Source: Heloderma charlesbogerti (Eukaryota; Chordata; Lepidosauria; Squamata; Helodermatidae). Taken from it: a stretch of 64,000 bases of DNA. The DNA is taken from contig JANEZZ010001852.1 in assembly GCA_026122225.1 (NCBI GenBank), forward strand, positions 62,001 through 126,000. The letters run 5' to 3'. The position numbers were made by a program, and so were the translations under genes. The notes beneath the pieces are model-generated. The model did no database searches. It worked only from the letters and a program-made list of their open reading frames with translations, and was not told the origin of the DNA. This document shows positions 42,573 to 53,520 of the stretch, piece by piece (positions within the stretch are counted from its first letter, which is position 1; every line of letters begins with the position of its first letter).

Positions 42573-42776
42573 AAAATGCCCCCCTGCCAGCCATAAGGCT
42601 TTAAAAACCCTCCACTGGCATCCATGGAAGACTTTTTAAAAGACTGGTTGAACAGGGGGCAATTTTTGAAGGGGTCATAATGTTGGTGAGGGGAGGGTTA
42701 GCCCTTCCCTCTCCAGTAGCACCTCTCTCCAAAAATGCCCCCCACTCTCTAATAAGGCTTTTTAAAATGACTTGTT
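42573..42776. repeat. Degenerate direct repeat next to the RFX3 start-codon exon
   Basis: AAAATGCCCCCCTGCC, then ATAAGGCTTTAAAAA (42575-42607), recurs as AAAATGCCCCCCACTC, then ATAAGGCTTTTTAAAAT (42734-42771). A weaker partial copy (GACTTTTTAAAAGACTGG) lies between. It begins about 35 bases past the donor of the 42811 exon. Confidence 0.65.
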
Positions 42777-42810
42777 TTTCATGTTTTATCCAAAGTTGCC
42801 AAGCACATAC

Positions 42811-42935
42811 CTGTTGTTGCACTGGTAACTGTTGTACCACCTGGGTGGGCACGGCTGCTTGGCCAGCCACAGAAGTCTGTAAAGTCACTGTCGAACCTGT
42901 GTCCGACCCAGTCTCTGATGTCTGCATTCTCGTTT
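42811..42935 (-). CDS. RFX3: RFX3 exon with the start codon
   Basis: The exon begins after a TATACAG acceptor (AG read on minus at 42937-42936), has 8 nt of 5'UTR, then ATG at 42927-42925, and ends at 42811 in CAG followed by the donor GTATGT (42810-42805). It encodes 39 residues beginning MQTSETGSDTGS and ending PVQQQ, which I recognise as the vertebrate RFX3 N-terminus, a serine/threonine- then glutamine/valine-rich segment outside the DNA-binding domain. The phase at the donor is 0, matching the next exon, which starts with a valine codon. The ATG is the first in the exon, and an AG acceptor just upstream shows that this is not the transcription start, so at least one noncoding exon lies further upstream. 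The open frame continues into the intron but is not coding there. Confidence 0.92.
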
Positions 42936-44055
42936 CTGTATAAAATTTAAAAATATGAACATTAAATATTGTCTTCTTTTTTAACTTTTGGTCTCTTGTT
43001 CTTTCTAAATATTAATGAAAAGACTTTCCCCTTGTAAGAGAAAGTGTTCTCTTTAGGCTGCCACACTATACTATAGGATATTATTATTCCTGGTGTTCTA
43101 TTTGCGTCATTTATTTTAAAAACCTGCTTCAAAAAGCTATGCACCCAAAATAAATAAGTAATCTGGAAACAACTTAAGCTATTTTTCTGCTCCTTCACTT
43201 TTCCTATCAGTTGTTCTTCAAATGATTTGGGAAATTTCTGCTTGATTGTCCCAGTGGCTACTGAAGCTTGTTACTATAAAATGGGTAACATGAACTTATT
43301 ATTTTCCCTTTTCACTTCCTACCTTCAATATTTCTTATTTGTTATTGTTTAGTGCTATTTTCTAAATCTTCCCTTTCACATATTTAACAAATTCCAGGAG
43401 TAGATCTTTAAAGGATTTTTTGTTTAAAAACAAAAACAACTACTGCTAGGGCACTGATCCAAGCTTTGCTTCTTTTTTGCATTACTGCCAACAAGACAGC
43501 TACCTGTGGGAATGAAGAACTGTATGATGGGAGAAGCCCTGCTCTTCTGACATGGATCTGCACCACTCACGGATTTGTCTGGAGGTGGTATTTCTGGTGG
43601 TGGGCTTGCTTTTTCTCCTACCACAAAGGCTGTGACAGCCACAACCACCGCTGACGTCAGTGAGGAAGGAAGGCAATTCCATCAAGTCCCCTCCTGCTAA
43701 GATTCTAATTGCCATCAAGCCAACTGTGGGGAGGACAAACTGTGCTCCAGGAACAGCCCTGACCAGGATATTGTTATCTGCTCTGCTCTTTGATTGGCAG
43801 GGCAGGGGCACTTTGGGGAGGGCTTGCTCTTTGCCCTTCTTCCCCTGCTGATGCATTGCTGGGGGACAATACCAGATGGTAATGAACCACTTGTGCTACC
43901 CACCAGACCAGGCATCACTGGTAAGGTAAGAATATGTTGATTTGTTCTAGAGTAGAAGATCTATATGTGAAAGCCACACCTACTGAGAATGAAAACAACT
44001 TTATTCAAAACACATTTGTAAGCTACCTTGAAAACCTAAATGGAAGAAGGTGGGA
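42936..44055. other. Sequence upstream of the RFX3 start-codon exon, nothing firm
   Basis: Contains the AT-rich branch and acceptor region for 42935. 43500-43930 is more GC-rich and moderately open in several frames, but without splice-supported coding or known motif. Confidence 0.5.
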
Positions 44056-44059
44056 TATA

Positions 44060-44330
44060 AATCTGTTAAAACAAAATCAAGTTTCTCCCTTCTTAAACGT
44101 TTTGTTCAGAATTTTGCTGCCCAAACTTTCCACAACGCTTTGACGATATCACTCCTCTCCACTGTTCATTCGACCAGCTCCCCATTTGCTTTCCAAACTA
44201 GGGTAAGCTATTGCTTCGTCATTTTAAAGCCCTGGATGGGCTTGGCTGATCTGTACCCGCTACATTTCTTGCTACAATCCATCAAATGCTTTTTTTTCTT
44301 CCTACTCTCTTCTTCCAATTCAGGCCCTGT
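44060..44330 (+). repeat. Old L2-like LINE fragment
   Basis: In three frames the order is FVQNFAAQTF, TISLLSTVHST and FVILKPWMGLADLYPLHF. This resembles the decayed C-terminal region of L2-group proteins (AARL...LHWLPV...FKALHGLAP-type). The remainder to 44670 is pyrimidine-rich. Confidence 0.5.
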
Positions 44331-44669
44331 GATTTTGTTCTCTGTTTTTGGTGCTTTATCTTTAACTTAACCCATACGTTTGGAATGATCCTCCTATAAA
44401 TATTTTGATATCCTTCCTCACTTCCTTCTCAACACATGCTCCTCAACACATGTGTCTTTTTCTTTAACTTTTCCTCATCTTTTTCTTCCTCCTTTATGGT
44501 TTCACTTAAGTTATATTATATTACTGCCAAAATTTTGCAAACTGCAGGTCTCACACAACACAATTATTTTCCTTTTCTCTCCTTTATCTTCCTTTTTTGT
44601 CCAGATTGTGTTCTACCTGCCTGCCTGTTTTTGTTGTTTTTACCACTGCCATTGATTTGTTTTTAAAAA

Positions 44670-45838
44670 AGGTAAGAAGGAGAGTAGGTATCTGCCCCAT
44701 TCCTCCACAGCAAAGCTATTCCCCACAGAAAGATAGGGGTCATGGCATTGGCACTGGATTGGGCCTCACACAAGTGCAGAGTTCCTAACCATTAGAATGG
44801 TATGGTGTAACTAGTGGTAAAAAAGAGCTTGAAAGTTAATCATCATCATCTTTAGCACTGTCACAAGCAAAGTCATTTGAGGTTATGTGCTGTAACGTCA
44901 CAATCAGGGAGTCATACTGCTACATTATATAAAACATGCAAATACAACCAAAATACCAAAACATGATGTTTTATAAGACATAAGACACTTCTGCTCAAGA
45001 CAGGAGGGTCCCCAATATCTGCACGACATGCCATTCTGCTCCAGAGGGTTCCCCCACCTTCAGGAAAAGATGGGGGTGCAGCAGGCTGCAGAGGGAAAGG
45101 GGAAAGCTCTATTCCATCCATAGAATGGAAGTTAGGATCCAAACTTTGGTACTGTTGCAATCACATGCTAGGTTTATTCCACATTTACTAATATTGGTTC
45201 TGCCAATTCTTCCCCAATTATTTAAAACAAAACGAAATGAAATTAAACACTGTGGTTTCCCTGAATGTAAATCAAAGTCAAGAAAGATGTGCTCTCTGAG
45301 CGAATCATAAACAAGTCTATGCTCCGTAGCTTACTACAACTGCAGAAAACTTACCAGTGCTTTGTATCAAAAAATGTTACATGGAAACAGTTGGCCCTAA
45401 TTTTGTTCTTTGCAGCTAACAGAAATATATCCTTTTCATCTAATGCACATTGAAAGCAGTACAAGTAAAGGAAATAGCATCTTTCAGGGATTCAATTTTA
45501 AACTCCATTTGAACTAGAAGCATGTTCAGGGAAGGATAACATAACCCAATATTTAAGACATTTGTAACGATGCTGCTTACAGACACACTATAACTACTAA
45601 GAATTGAGCCAAAAATAAATGCAACAATAAATTCAACATAAACTCTTCCCTGCCCCCAGTCCCAGTCAAGGATGGCCATTTACATACTATGGATAAGGCT
45701 TGAATCTGCCTATGTCTCAACTGTGTGCATTCTCAGCAAGAAAAAGAAAAGTCATGTATTTAATGCAGCGACTGACTGAGTTTAGTAACAAAGAAGTTAT
45801 ACTTTGAGTAGGATTTGAGATGGTACCCTTCATTAGTT
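44670..45838. other. Upstream intron/flank, nothing recognised
   Basis: No repeat termini or coding exon seen. ORFs at 44912-45160 and 45440-45679 (minus) lack motifs. Confidence 0.5.
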
Positions 45839-45839
45839 T

Positions 45840-46012
45840 TGGAGGCTGTCTACTCAAAAGCAAGTTCCACGAGTTCAATGGAGCTTACTTCCAGGCAAGT
45901 GTGTAAAGGATTGTAACCTACAGTGCAATCATATGCATATCTACTCAAACGTCCCACTGTGTTCAATGGGGCTTACTCTCAGAAAAGTGTGCATAGGATT
46001 GCAGCCCTAAAG
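45840..46012. repeat. Two tandem units of a squamate-type dispersed repeat
   Basis: Two imperfect units of about 85 bases: CTACTCAAAAGCAAGTTCCAC, then TTCAATGGAGCTTACTTCCAG and GTGTGTAAAGGATTG; then CTACTCAAACGTCCCACTG, TTCAATGGGGCTTACTCTCAG and GTGTGCATAGGATTGCAG. Single fragments lie near 16380 and 54110. Confidence 0.75.
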
Positions 46013-46147
46013 TATTAAGAATAAGTCTTCCCCCCATTTTTTTTTAACTACACAGAAATCATGCATTTCCTTTTGGTATGACAGCTGCTTTTAAAAGAAT
46101 GATTTATTTTAAATAAATTATTTAAATTTAAATTATTTATTAAATTT

Positions 46148-46367
46148 AAATTAAGAAGTCCTGATGACCATGTGCTACCTCCAGTATCAGAGGCAGCGTG
46201 CCTATGTGCACCAGTTACTGGGGAACATGGGCAGGAGGGTGCCGTTGCACTCGTATCCTGCTTGTGGTTTCCTGGTTGACAGCTGGTTCACTGTTCACTG
46301 TGTGAACAGAATGCTGGACTAGATGGACCCTTGGTCTGATCCAGCAGGGCTCTTCTTCTGTTCTTAA
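46148..46367 (+). repeat. CR1/L3-like LINE 3' end
   Basis: CTACCTCCAGTATCAGAGGC, then GCACCAGTTACTGGGGAACA and TGGACTAGATGGACCCTTGG, then TGATCCAGCAGGGCTCTTC and GTTCTTA. Same family as the end of the LINE at 30866-33450. Confidence 0.75.
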
Positions 46368-48062
46368 TGACTGGAAAGTAATAAAAAGTTATCTCTATGT
46401 ATCAGAGGTATGCTTTGAAACTCTTATGTTTCAGAAGTATTTTTCAGGTGCTGAACTTGCACAGACTTTTACCTTACCGGATCTCCAAAGGCTCAAGGAA
46501 GTACATGAATAAGCATGATAATTTTAATATATATGGAAGTCATACTATGGTTCAAATTCATGGGTTCAAATTTCCACACAGACATACTGAATGGCTATGG
46601 ACAAACTCCTATCTTTCACCCACCCATCTGTGAAAGGACAATTTTAAGAACTACCCTATAGGGTTGTTTTAGAGGCACTCTGCTTGTGAGACGTACTAGA
46701 GAAAACATGAATAATAACATGGCATAGCCAACGTTGCGTTCCTCTTTCTATGCATCAACTGATGCTGATGTCATGCTTTGAAGTAACTGTTAGTATAGTT
46801 CTTTTACAGTGCTCTTTTCAAGTGATATTTGCTTATCGCACAACAAAAGCAGTCAGATTGATCTATTCTGAAAAGCTAAACAACCCCTGCTGTTTTATAA
46901 TAACGCTGCCCATATGTAAACGAACTGTATATGACCGCAGGGGAGACGTGCCCAACTTCAGTCTAGCCATCCTTGCCTAATGCCGACTGTCAGGTGTGTC
47001 ACCAGCAACAGATGCTTGTTTGACAAAAGACCTTTTTATTCTGGCTAATTAAGCAGTTAGACACACCCGCCTGTTAACGGGCCTGCTTTGTACAACCAGC
47101 ACTAGCTGAATCATGTGAATCTACAGATAAATAGGCCACATTTTGAAAGAAGACTAATTAACCCCTAGGAAAGGAAAAGAATACTGCACTAGCCCAGCTG
47201 CTGATTGTGACAAGATTAGCATTTCTTCAATTTAAGCAATAATGTTTAGAACACATGCTTTATTACAAAATTTATCTCCCCCAACATTCTTTTGGAAAAG
47301 TTGTTCAGGGTTATTTAATACGCTGAAGATGCACAGTAGGGATCCTTCTGTGTTCTGTGCCTTACATACCAGAATGAATGGTTTAACAATCTGATCCATC
47401 AGTTACCTAGCAAATCACACAGTGCAAATATGCCATCTTAATAGTAACTATTTTTAGTAAGCACTTTCATCAGCAATTAATTTGCTATTCTAAATACCAG
47501 AGTTTGTAAAGTCTTGTTGCACTACATCTGCTTTAACGTCTACACTAAATGATGTTACAGGTTCTTAATTCAGTACTGAAAATAAAAGATTGCAATTTAC
47601 ACTCAAGTACACTAATATTTCTTTTTTCTCCCCAGAACAGAAAACATCTCTAGCTAAAAAGCGGACTTGATTAGTCATATAGAAGCAAGGGGGCTTAATT
47701 ATTTACATAACTTATATCTGTGAAAGGCCAGAATTTCACCCATTTTCCAGAATACAAAAATTCTCAGAATTTTTAACAATACAGGAGTTGCATAGTACAA
47801 AGTACTATGCTTCTGTTCTGTAAAACAAATGGGTGCTAATAAAGTGATATGGGTTTTCTGGAAAATTCTGAATCCAAAAATTGTCTGCACATGGAAACGT
47901 GTTCTGGAAATGGAACATTTTCTGCCCCACATCAGAGCTAATAATTGCTGAAGAGTGACAATAAAAAACCTCATGAGCATTGGGGAACTATTTTATCAAC
48001 GTGAAATGAAATAAATAGACTGAATGGTTTTGCATATAATATGATAATATAGTGAACATACA
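46368..48062. other. Upstream intron/flank, repeat-free
   Basis: No repeat recognised over about 1.7 kb. 46960-47230 has several well-formed transcription-factor-like words (GGCTAATTAAGCAG, TCAGGTGTGTCACC) and could be conserved non-coding sequence. This is inference only. Confidence 0.45.
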
Positions 48063-49075
48063 ATAACAATTCTGGCCCACTTGTACTGGCTGCCTGTATA
48101 TTCCCAGCCCAATTCAAGGTGCTGGTTTTGACCTATAAAGCCTTACATTGCTCAGGACCGAAATACAGGATGGAACACTTCTCCCAATATGAACCTACAC
48201 ATACACTATGATTGTTGGCTGAGACCCTCCTCCAGGTGCCTCCTCTAAAGGAGGTTCAAAGGATGGCACAAGGGAGAGGGTCTTCTCTGTGGTGGCCCCC
48301 TGATGGTGGAACGCTGTCCCCAGTGAAGTCCACCTGGGTTCAACATTGTCATCATTTCAGCACCAGGTTAAGACTTTCCTCTAGTCCCAGGGATTTCATA
48401 GAATCATAGAATAGTAGGGTTGGAAAGGGCCTACAAGGCCATCGAGTCCAACTCCCTGCTCAGTGCAGGAATCTAAGTCAAAACATCCCTGACAGATGGC
48501 TGTTCAGATTCATCTTGAATGCCTCCAGTGTGGGAGAACCCACCACCTCCCCATTGTTGTATTGCTCTGTCAGGACGTTTTTCCTGATGTTCAGCTGGAA
48601 TCTGGCTTCCTGTAACTTGAGCCCATTTTCCCGTGTCCTGCAGTCTAGGATGATCAAGAAGAGATCCTGGCCTTCCTCTCTGTGACAACCTTTCAGGTAC
48701 GTGAAGAGCGCTATCCTATCTCCCCTCAGTCTTCTCTTCTCAAGGCTAAACATGCCCAGTTCTTTCAGTCTCACCTCATAGGGCTTTGTTTCCAGTCCCC
48801 TGATCACTGATCATCTTTGCTGCCCTCCTCTGAACCCTCTCCAGTTTGTCTGCATCCTTCTTAAAATGTGGTGCCCAGAATTGGACACAGTACTGACTGC
48901 ATATGATAGGTTTAACTGGTCGTAGGATTTTTTTTTATTGTTGATTGCTTTAAATTGTTTTTGCATGTAAATGGTTTTCATATTATATTTTAAGGTTCTA
49001 CACTTTTGTAAACCACCTAGAGAGCTTTGGTTATTGGGCAGAATACTAATGCAATGAGTAACTATGTAAGCCACA
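48063..49075 (+). repeat. L2-like LINE 3' end split by a CR1
   Basis: The left part 48063-48395 has TGGCTGCCTGTATATTCCCAG, then TTCAAGGTGCTGGTTTTGAC and GGGAGAGGGTCTTCTCTGTGG. The right part 48903-49075 has the family 3'UTR with CACCTAGAGAGCTTTGGTTAT and TGGGCAG. Between them sits the CR1 at 48396-48902. Same family as 13400 and 55040. Confidence 0.82.
48396..48902 (-). repeat. CR1 LINE 3' end, minus, nested in L2
   Basis: On plus it begins TCATAGAATCATAGAAT, the classical CR1 3' terminus with an 8-base repeat ATTCTATG on minus, followed by GGTTGGAAAGGGCC, then CGAGTCCAACTCCCTGC. The minus frame 48807-48478 reads [20 protein letters not shown], then RRLRGDRIALFTYLKG, the C-terminal CR1 protein signature. 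5' truncated near 48902. Confidence 0.93.
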
Positions 49076-49110
49076 ATAATATTACATTACCTAGAGGACT
49101 GGGTTAATAA

Positions 49111-49513
49111 GGGCGCAATCCTAAGGAGATAGTTGGCCACCTCCAAACTCAGAGGCGGCCAACTATTCAATGCAGGGCAGGCAGAGCGTGGACGGGATCT
49201 TCTCCTCCATGCTCCGGCCGCCCTGCATTAGCGGCAAGATGGCTGATTTTGGCTGTCTAGTCAGGGCGCCTTGGAGTGGGGACGTTGTACTGGTGCTTCC
49301 GTGGTCCCCTCCCCTTCCCACCCACAGGAACACCCCCTTTTTGCCCGCTCCATGCTGCTCTTCTGAGTGTGGAGGCAGGGATGACCCACGCCTCCTACGA
49401 AGCGGCAGGTGTGAGGAGTCATATTTCTGGGGACCAAGCTCTAAGCTTGGATCCCATGAACCAAAAATCTTATGGCCATCTAGATGCTGTCTAGTGGCCA
49501 TAGGACTGTACCC
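49111..49513. mobile_element. MITE with GGGCGCAATCC / GGACTGTACCC ends (Harbinger-like?)
   Basis: Inverted ends GGGCGCAATCCTAAGG / CCATAGGACTGTACCC with flanks TAA (49108-49110) and TTA (49514-49516). Internal GC-rich hairpin AGTTGGCCACCTCC...GGCGGCCAACT at 49131-49165. The overlapping ORFs in both directions (49163-49517) arise from GC content and are not genes. Confidence 0.65.
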
Positions 49514-49516
49514 TTA

Positions 49517-51113
49517 GTGACTAATAAATATAAATAAAACCCACTGGTTTTATATCTAATGCTATATCAGATTTTTGTGAGGTTTAATATTCAGTGTGAA
49601 AATTGCCATTGCAGGTGACAGGGTCACAAAAAGGGTACCTTCCACCACTGTGCATATTTTTCATGCCAGTTTTCCTGATCTGCTGCTGTTTCACTGATAT
49701 TTTTTTTTAACCTGAAGGGACTTCTTCACAGTGTGATCCAAGCCAATCAAGGAACATGTCGCAATCATGATGTCAGCGATGCCATGTCACCAATCAGATT
49801 TGGCTACATGACTGCATCACTATAGGCAGATTTAACACTCCCTTTGCCATCACTCCAGATTGCAACACCAAAGGAACTAGGCAGATTCTCTCTGTCTTGT
49901 GTTGCACTGGTAATTTTATTCCTCACCAGTAATGTCATGTCATTTATTTGCAAGCCAAAGGCCATTAATAAAACCTATTACAGTACAGTTTACTACGACT
50001 GTAAAATTACAAACTGTACAACAGGAATAAAACATTGGAGTAACTAAACAAATAAAAAAGAGTACTATGAATCTAAACTAAAATACATCTAGATTTTTAT
50101 ACCAAAGAATCACGTTTACAGTGAACTGTGACAGCAGTTAGGGCTTTACCAATATTTTTTTTAAGCCACTAAGGTAAAAAAATGCAACCTGCTGGGTGAC
50201 ATGACTCTCTTGATCCAAGACAGCAAATAACACGTATTTCTTACGGGGCATTCAGGTTGCAACCCAGATATAATATTCCCAAGGAATTCTGAATGCAGTA
50301 ATGCATGTAAGGGATACAAGCATAGATAGTGTATCAGATCTTCAATTTCCACAAATACATATTCATTGAACATAAGGGATCTGATGGTAATCTGCCCTCG
50401 CATACTGCTTCACCAGTACTGTGCAGTAAGACTTTTGCCCAGATCCAGGTCTAGTGACTTGAGGTTACACATGACTACTGGGGCAGGATATGGATGGGGA
50501 TGAGCATCTCACTGAAAGTAATGCAGTGTGGCTTGACATCAACATTTAGATCTGAATGTAGATAGTGCTCTTCCACACAACACTGTTGACACTGGGATGT
50601 TCATTTGGATGTGATCCTTTCCACATTCTGCTGTATATAGGACCTGATGAAGGTGAGAGCATGTCAGTCTGGCTGCTTTAGCAACAGAAATAAGCACCTG
50701 ATTCACATGACACCCATCCCGTTGCGAACCGTTTTACACGTTTTTGCAAAGGTGTTCATAGAAAGTGAAAATGAGTTAGATCCAAGATTATCATTCTGCT
50801 TGCAGAATGGGAATTCCCTATCTTCTTCTCCCCCCTGGAGCAACCCGAACACCCTCCAAATCTACCCTGGAAAGTTGGTGGACCCTCCAATCTAATATGC
50901 AATCCAATATATGCAAAACACAACTTTCAGTTCAGCACTAGTTACGTTCCATATCCAAGGGAGGGAAATGATATCCCTTTCTCAGTGCTGTGTTTAGTGA
51001 AAGTGTGTTACAAAACATGTGATGTACAGTCTCCAATGCAGATACCAACAGGCCTTAGATGAGCTGATGCAACTTGTACTAAAGACGATTTACATCCCCA
51101 GTCCCTTCCCGCT
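49517..51113. other. Upstream intron/flank, nothing recognised
   Basis: AT-rich, with a T run at 49689-49700. No repeat family recognised. Confidence 0.5.
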
Positions 51114-51121
51114 GCCCTGGT

Positions 51122-52027
51122 TAGGGATGTCAGAGAATTCCACCACGGATCTCGGTGAGGCCGAATGCCAGTGCATTCGGCCCCCCGAAATCTGTGGCAG
51201 AACGGCCTGCCCCCCCCGCCCCCCCCCGCAGATCCCCCCCAGGACGAGACTTACTTGGGGTGGATGTTCCGGGCGGCAGCGGCAGAGGCTGCAGTGGCGG
51301 CTGGTCTTCCGACCAGCTGCCGCCGCCGCCATTTGCTGTCTTGTCGTTTTGGTTTTTTTTTTTTTACAGAGACGTGATAGGCTACGTAAAAACTTACGTA
51401 GCCTATCACATCCTGGTTTAAAAAAAAAAAACACGTATGCAAATGGTGGCGGCTACGGCCGCCGCCATTTGCATTCCTTATTTTTCGCTGTCTTAGTCTA
51501 CGTCAATATTTACGTAGACTATTACGGCGAAAATAAAGGGGAACGCAAATAGCGTAGTGGGCGCTATTTTCGTCCCTTTTTGATTTGCCGTTTTAGCCTA
51601 TGTAAATATTTACGTAGGCTAAAATGGCAAATCAAAAAGGGACGCAAATAGCGCCCACTACGTTATTTGCATTCCCCTTTATTTTCGCCGTAATAGTCTA
51701 CGTAAATATTGATGTAGACTAAGACGGCGAAAAATAAGGAACGCAAATGGCGGCAGCCATAGCCGCCGCCATTTGCATACGTGTTTTGTTTTTGTCTTTT
51801 GCCCAGAGCCCTCCGCGGCCGGAAATCCGGCTGCGGACGGCCCTGGCCTGGGCCTGGCCGGCTACTCCGCAGAGCCGCAGCGGAGCACAGCCGGCCGTCG
51901 AGGATTCCGGGGGGGAGGACCGGATCGCCTCCCCCCCGGTCAAGGATTCCGGGGGGAGGGACGGAACGCCTTCCCCCCCACCATGAACATAATCCGTGGA
52001 AAGGTAAGCGACTTTCGTACATCCCTA
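51122..52027. mobile_element. hAT-type foldback element, perfect 8-bp TSD GCCCTGGT
   Basis: 906 bp with ends TAGGGATGT / ACATCCCTA, flanked by GCCCTGGT at 51114-51121 and again at 52028-52035. Outer parts are GC-rich and hold short C or G runs. The middle is a long palindrome (51431-51785) with smaller ones nested in it. No transposase is encoded. The 177-codon plus ORF at 51019-51552 and its antisense partners are artefacts of this repeat. Same terminus as 30452-30857. Confidence 0.95.
51431..51785. repeat. Near-perfect 355-bp spacerless palindrome
   Basis: Arms 51431-51607 and 51608-51785 are inverted copies with few mismatches, centred on GTAAATATTTAC (51602-51613). Within each arm sit secondary palindromes: AGTCTACGTCAATATTTACGTAGACT-like words (51496-51521 and 51696-51721), and just left of the arm a third (GATAGGCTACGTAAAAACTT and its inverse, 51376-51409). 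Confidence 0.93.
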
Positions 52028-52384
52028 GCCCTGGTACACTATGCTTTCCAGCTTATCAGAACAATGGAAGGTGAGCAGGAATGGTATGGAGGCACATTGC
52101 ATCAGTGTACACATGAGCTGGCCTGTGGCCTACAGGAGGTTGAATCTTTCTGGTGTTTTGTTACTTGCTTAGTGTGTTGGAGAAAGCAGCAGGGGACTTG
52201 TAGGGTCCTTGTATGATGAAAAAAAGAAGTTACAGTAGACTATAATTCTGATGTCCTACGTCTGCATATGATCTCCTTTAAAAATGACCCAATGATTTTT
52301 CTATACAAAAAGGTGAAGAAATTAAAATTAAATCCATCAACGTACTTAGAAGACTGCACTGATGCTTCAAGTTGTGAGGCTCTA

Positions 52385-52640
52385 GCAGGGTGAGGCTCCA
52401 GCAGGCTTTAAAGTTTGCTTGTTTCAAACAAACAAGCCACTGTTAACATTAACCACAGGTTGTTGGTAAGGGCAACATGATGACAAGCTGTGGTTAAGCA
52501 AAAATGGGAGCACAAGCTTCTGAACTCCTCCTTGCAGCTATGCTGGAGGACGAGAGAGGAGGGGGAGTACGTGAGCCCGAGGCTCGTTGTGCCTCAGTCG
52601 CACCAGGCTAAACTGTGGTTTAGCATGACATTCAAATGTG
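52385..52640. repeat. Old dispersed repeat with inverted TAACCACA / TGTGGTTTAGC words
   Basis: Contains GTTTCAAACAAACAAGCC, TTAACCACAGGTTG, CTGTGGTTAAGC and TAAACTGTGGTTTAGCATGAC. The word CATGCTAAACCA recurs inverted at 12850-12865. Termini not defined. Confidence 0.45.
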
Positions 52641-53364
52641 TTCAGTCCGAAAGAGCATGGGGGGGGGGGGCAATGACCATATGTTTGCTAATCAGAGATA
52701 GCAAGTATTCCAGACTAAAAACAAAGTGGGCCATGCTGAGATTAACTTGATTTGATGCGTGTTTGAGTGTGTGTGTGTGTGTGGGGGGGTAATATTCAGT
52801 CCTTCACAGTTCAGGCTATTAGTTTGCAACATTAGAATTGAACGGTTTTGCTCAGAGATTGAAAACTTGAAACTCTTCATGGAAACACATCACTTTCAGC
52901 TTTTCTCCACTTTTTCCTGAAATCGGCTTTGGTCCGTCAACAGTACACTGAGCTGAAAAAAGCAGACTATACCCCTCCCAAACCAACAGCTTTCACAGGT
53001 CACACTACACTCTAATCTGCCTTACTTTGGGGTGGGGTGGGCGGAGTCCTGCCAGTCGAAATAAACGTCATCAACCATGTTTGAGAGACTTGGTCCCCAC
53101 CCACCTCTTTCCCATGCTCAGGGAAAGGAAATGTCTTGTAAGCGATATTAGGTATCCAGAGAAAAGGAGCAGAGCCTTTTCTCTGGAAGTTTCCCTACAT
53201 CCCACAAACAAGTGTGCTTGCCAGTCTCCACAGTTTGCCAGCCTCCACAGAAATGAGACTCCCACGTCCCTACTGCGAGATGGAACCATACAGCAATATT
53301 ATGCATACGGAGCCACAGTATATCACCATATCGCTAAAGCAGAAGAAAGCCCCAGGTGCCGCTT
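52641..53364. other. Upstream intron/flank, nothing recognised
   Basis: Holds poly-G at 52660-52670 and a (GT)n then poly-G at 52768-52788. The ORF at 53027-53407 has no motif. Confidence 0.5.
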
Positions 53365-53520
53365 TGGCACTTTAGCAGTACAGCAATTTAGCATGATAGT
53401 GATTTAGGTATATGGCAACTTAGCAGTATAGTGATTTAGTGCTATAGTGATTTAATGATTTTGGAGATTTAACTTTTTAGAGACTTAGAGATTTAGCAGT
53501 TTTAGAAAATTAGGCAGCTA
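53365..53520. repeat. Degenerate minisatellite with ATAGTGATTTAG units
   Basis: Words TTAGCAGTACAGCAATTTAG, ATGATAGTGATTTAGG, CTTAGCAGTATAGTGATTTA, GTGCTATAGTGATTTAATG and following GAGATTTA / GAGACTTAGAGATTTAGC repeat at about 17-25 bases. The unit drifts from GTATAGTGATTTAGC to shorter AGATTTA forms. Confidence 0.75.

Larger units (their letters stand above)
1..42935 (-). other. RFX3: RFX3 locus, 5' coding part (three exons and introns)
   Basis: The minus strand carries three exons whose joined reading frame matches the N-terminus of RFX3, a regulatory-factor-X winged-helix transcription factor that binds X-box promoters of ciliary genes. Coding lengths are 117, 98 and 259 nt, exactly 158 codons, with phases 0, 2 and 0 that join without a break. 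Introns of about 23.7 kb and 4.7 kb separate them, and a third intron runs off the window at base 1. Only the glutamine-rich, low-complexity N-terminal region is here. The RFX DNA-binding domain, the B/C regions and the dimerisation domain must lie beyond base 1. I searched the minus strand from 14129 to 1 for the next exon and did not find it. Upstream noncoding exons and the promoter could lie above 42935, but I cannot identify them. Confidence 0.9.

Noticed and set aside
43500..43930. Moderately GC-rich region with overlapping ORFs as an upstream RFX3 exon or gene
   Set aside because: No splice-supported frame or recognised motif. A noncoding exon cannot be excluded but nothing supports it.
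49163..49517. Overlapping 112- and 115-codon ORFs on opposite strands
   Set aside because: They lie within the GC-rich MITE at 49111-49513 and have no recognisable motif.
51019..51552. 177-codon plus-strand ORF and antisense partners in GC-rich sequence
   Set aside because: They lie largely inside the hAT foldback element with a perfect target duplication. Open frames in both directions come from its composition and palindromes.
51114..52035. GC-rich block as a CpG-island promoter for RFX3
   Set aside because: The boundaries coincide exactly with a transposon and its 8-bp duplication, so GC content is explained by the insertion.
53365..53520. CRISPR-like array
   Set aside because: Units are short, degenerate and lack uniform spacers; the window is a vertebrate genome.
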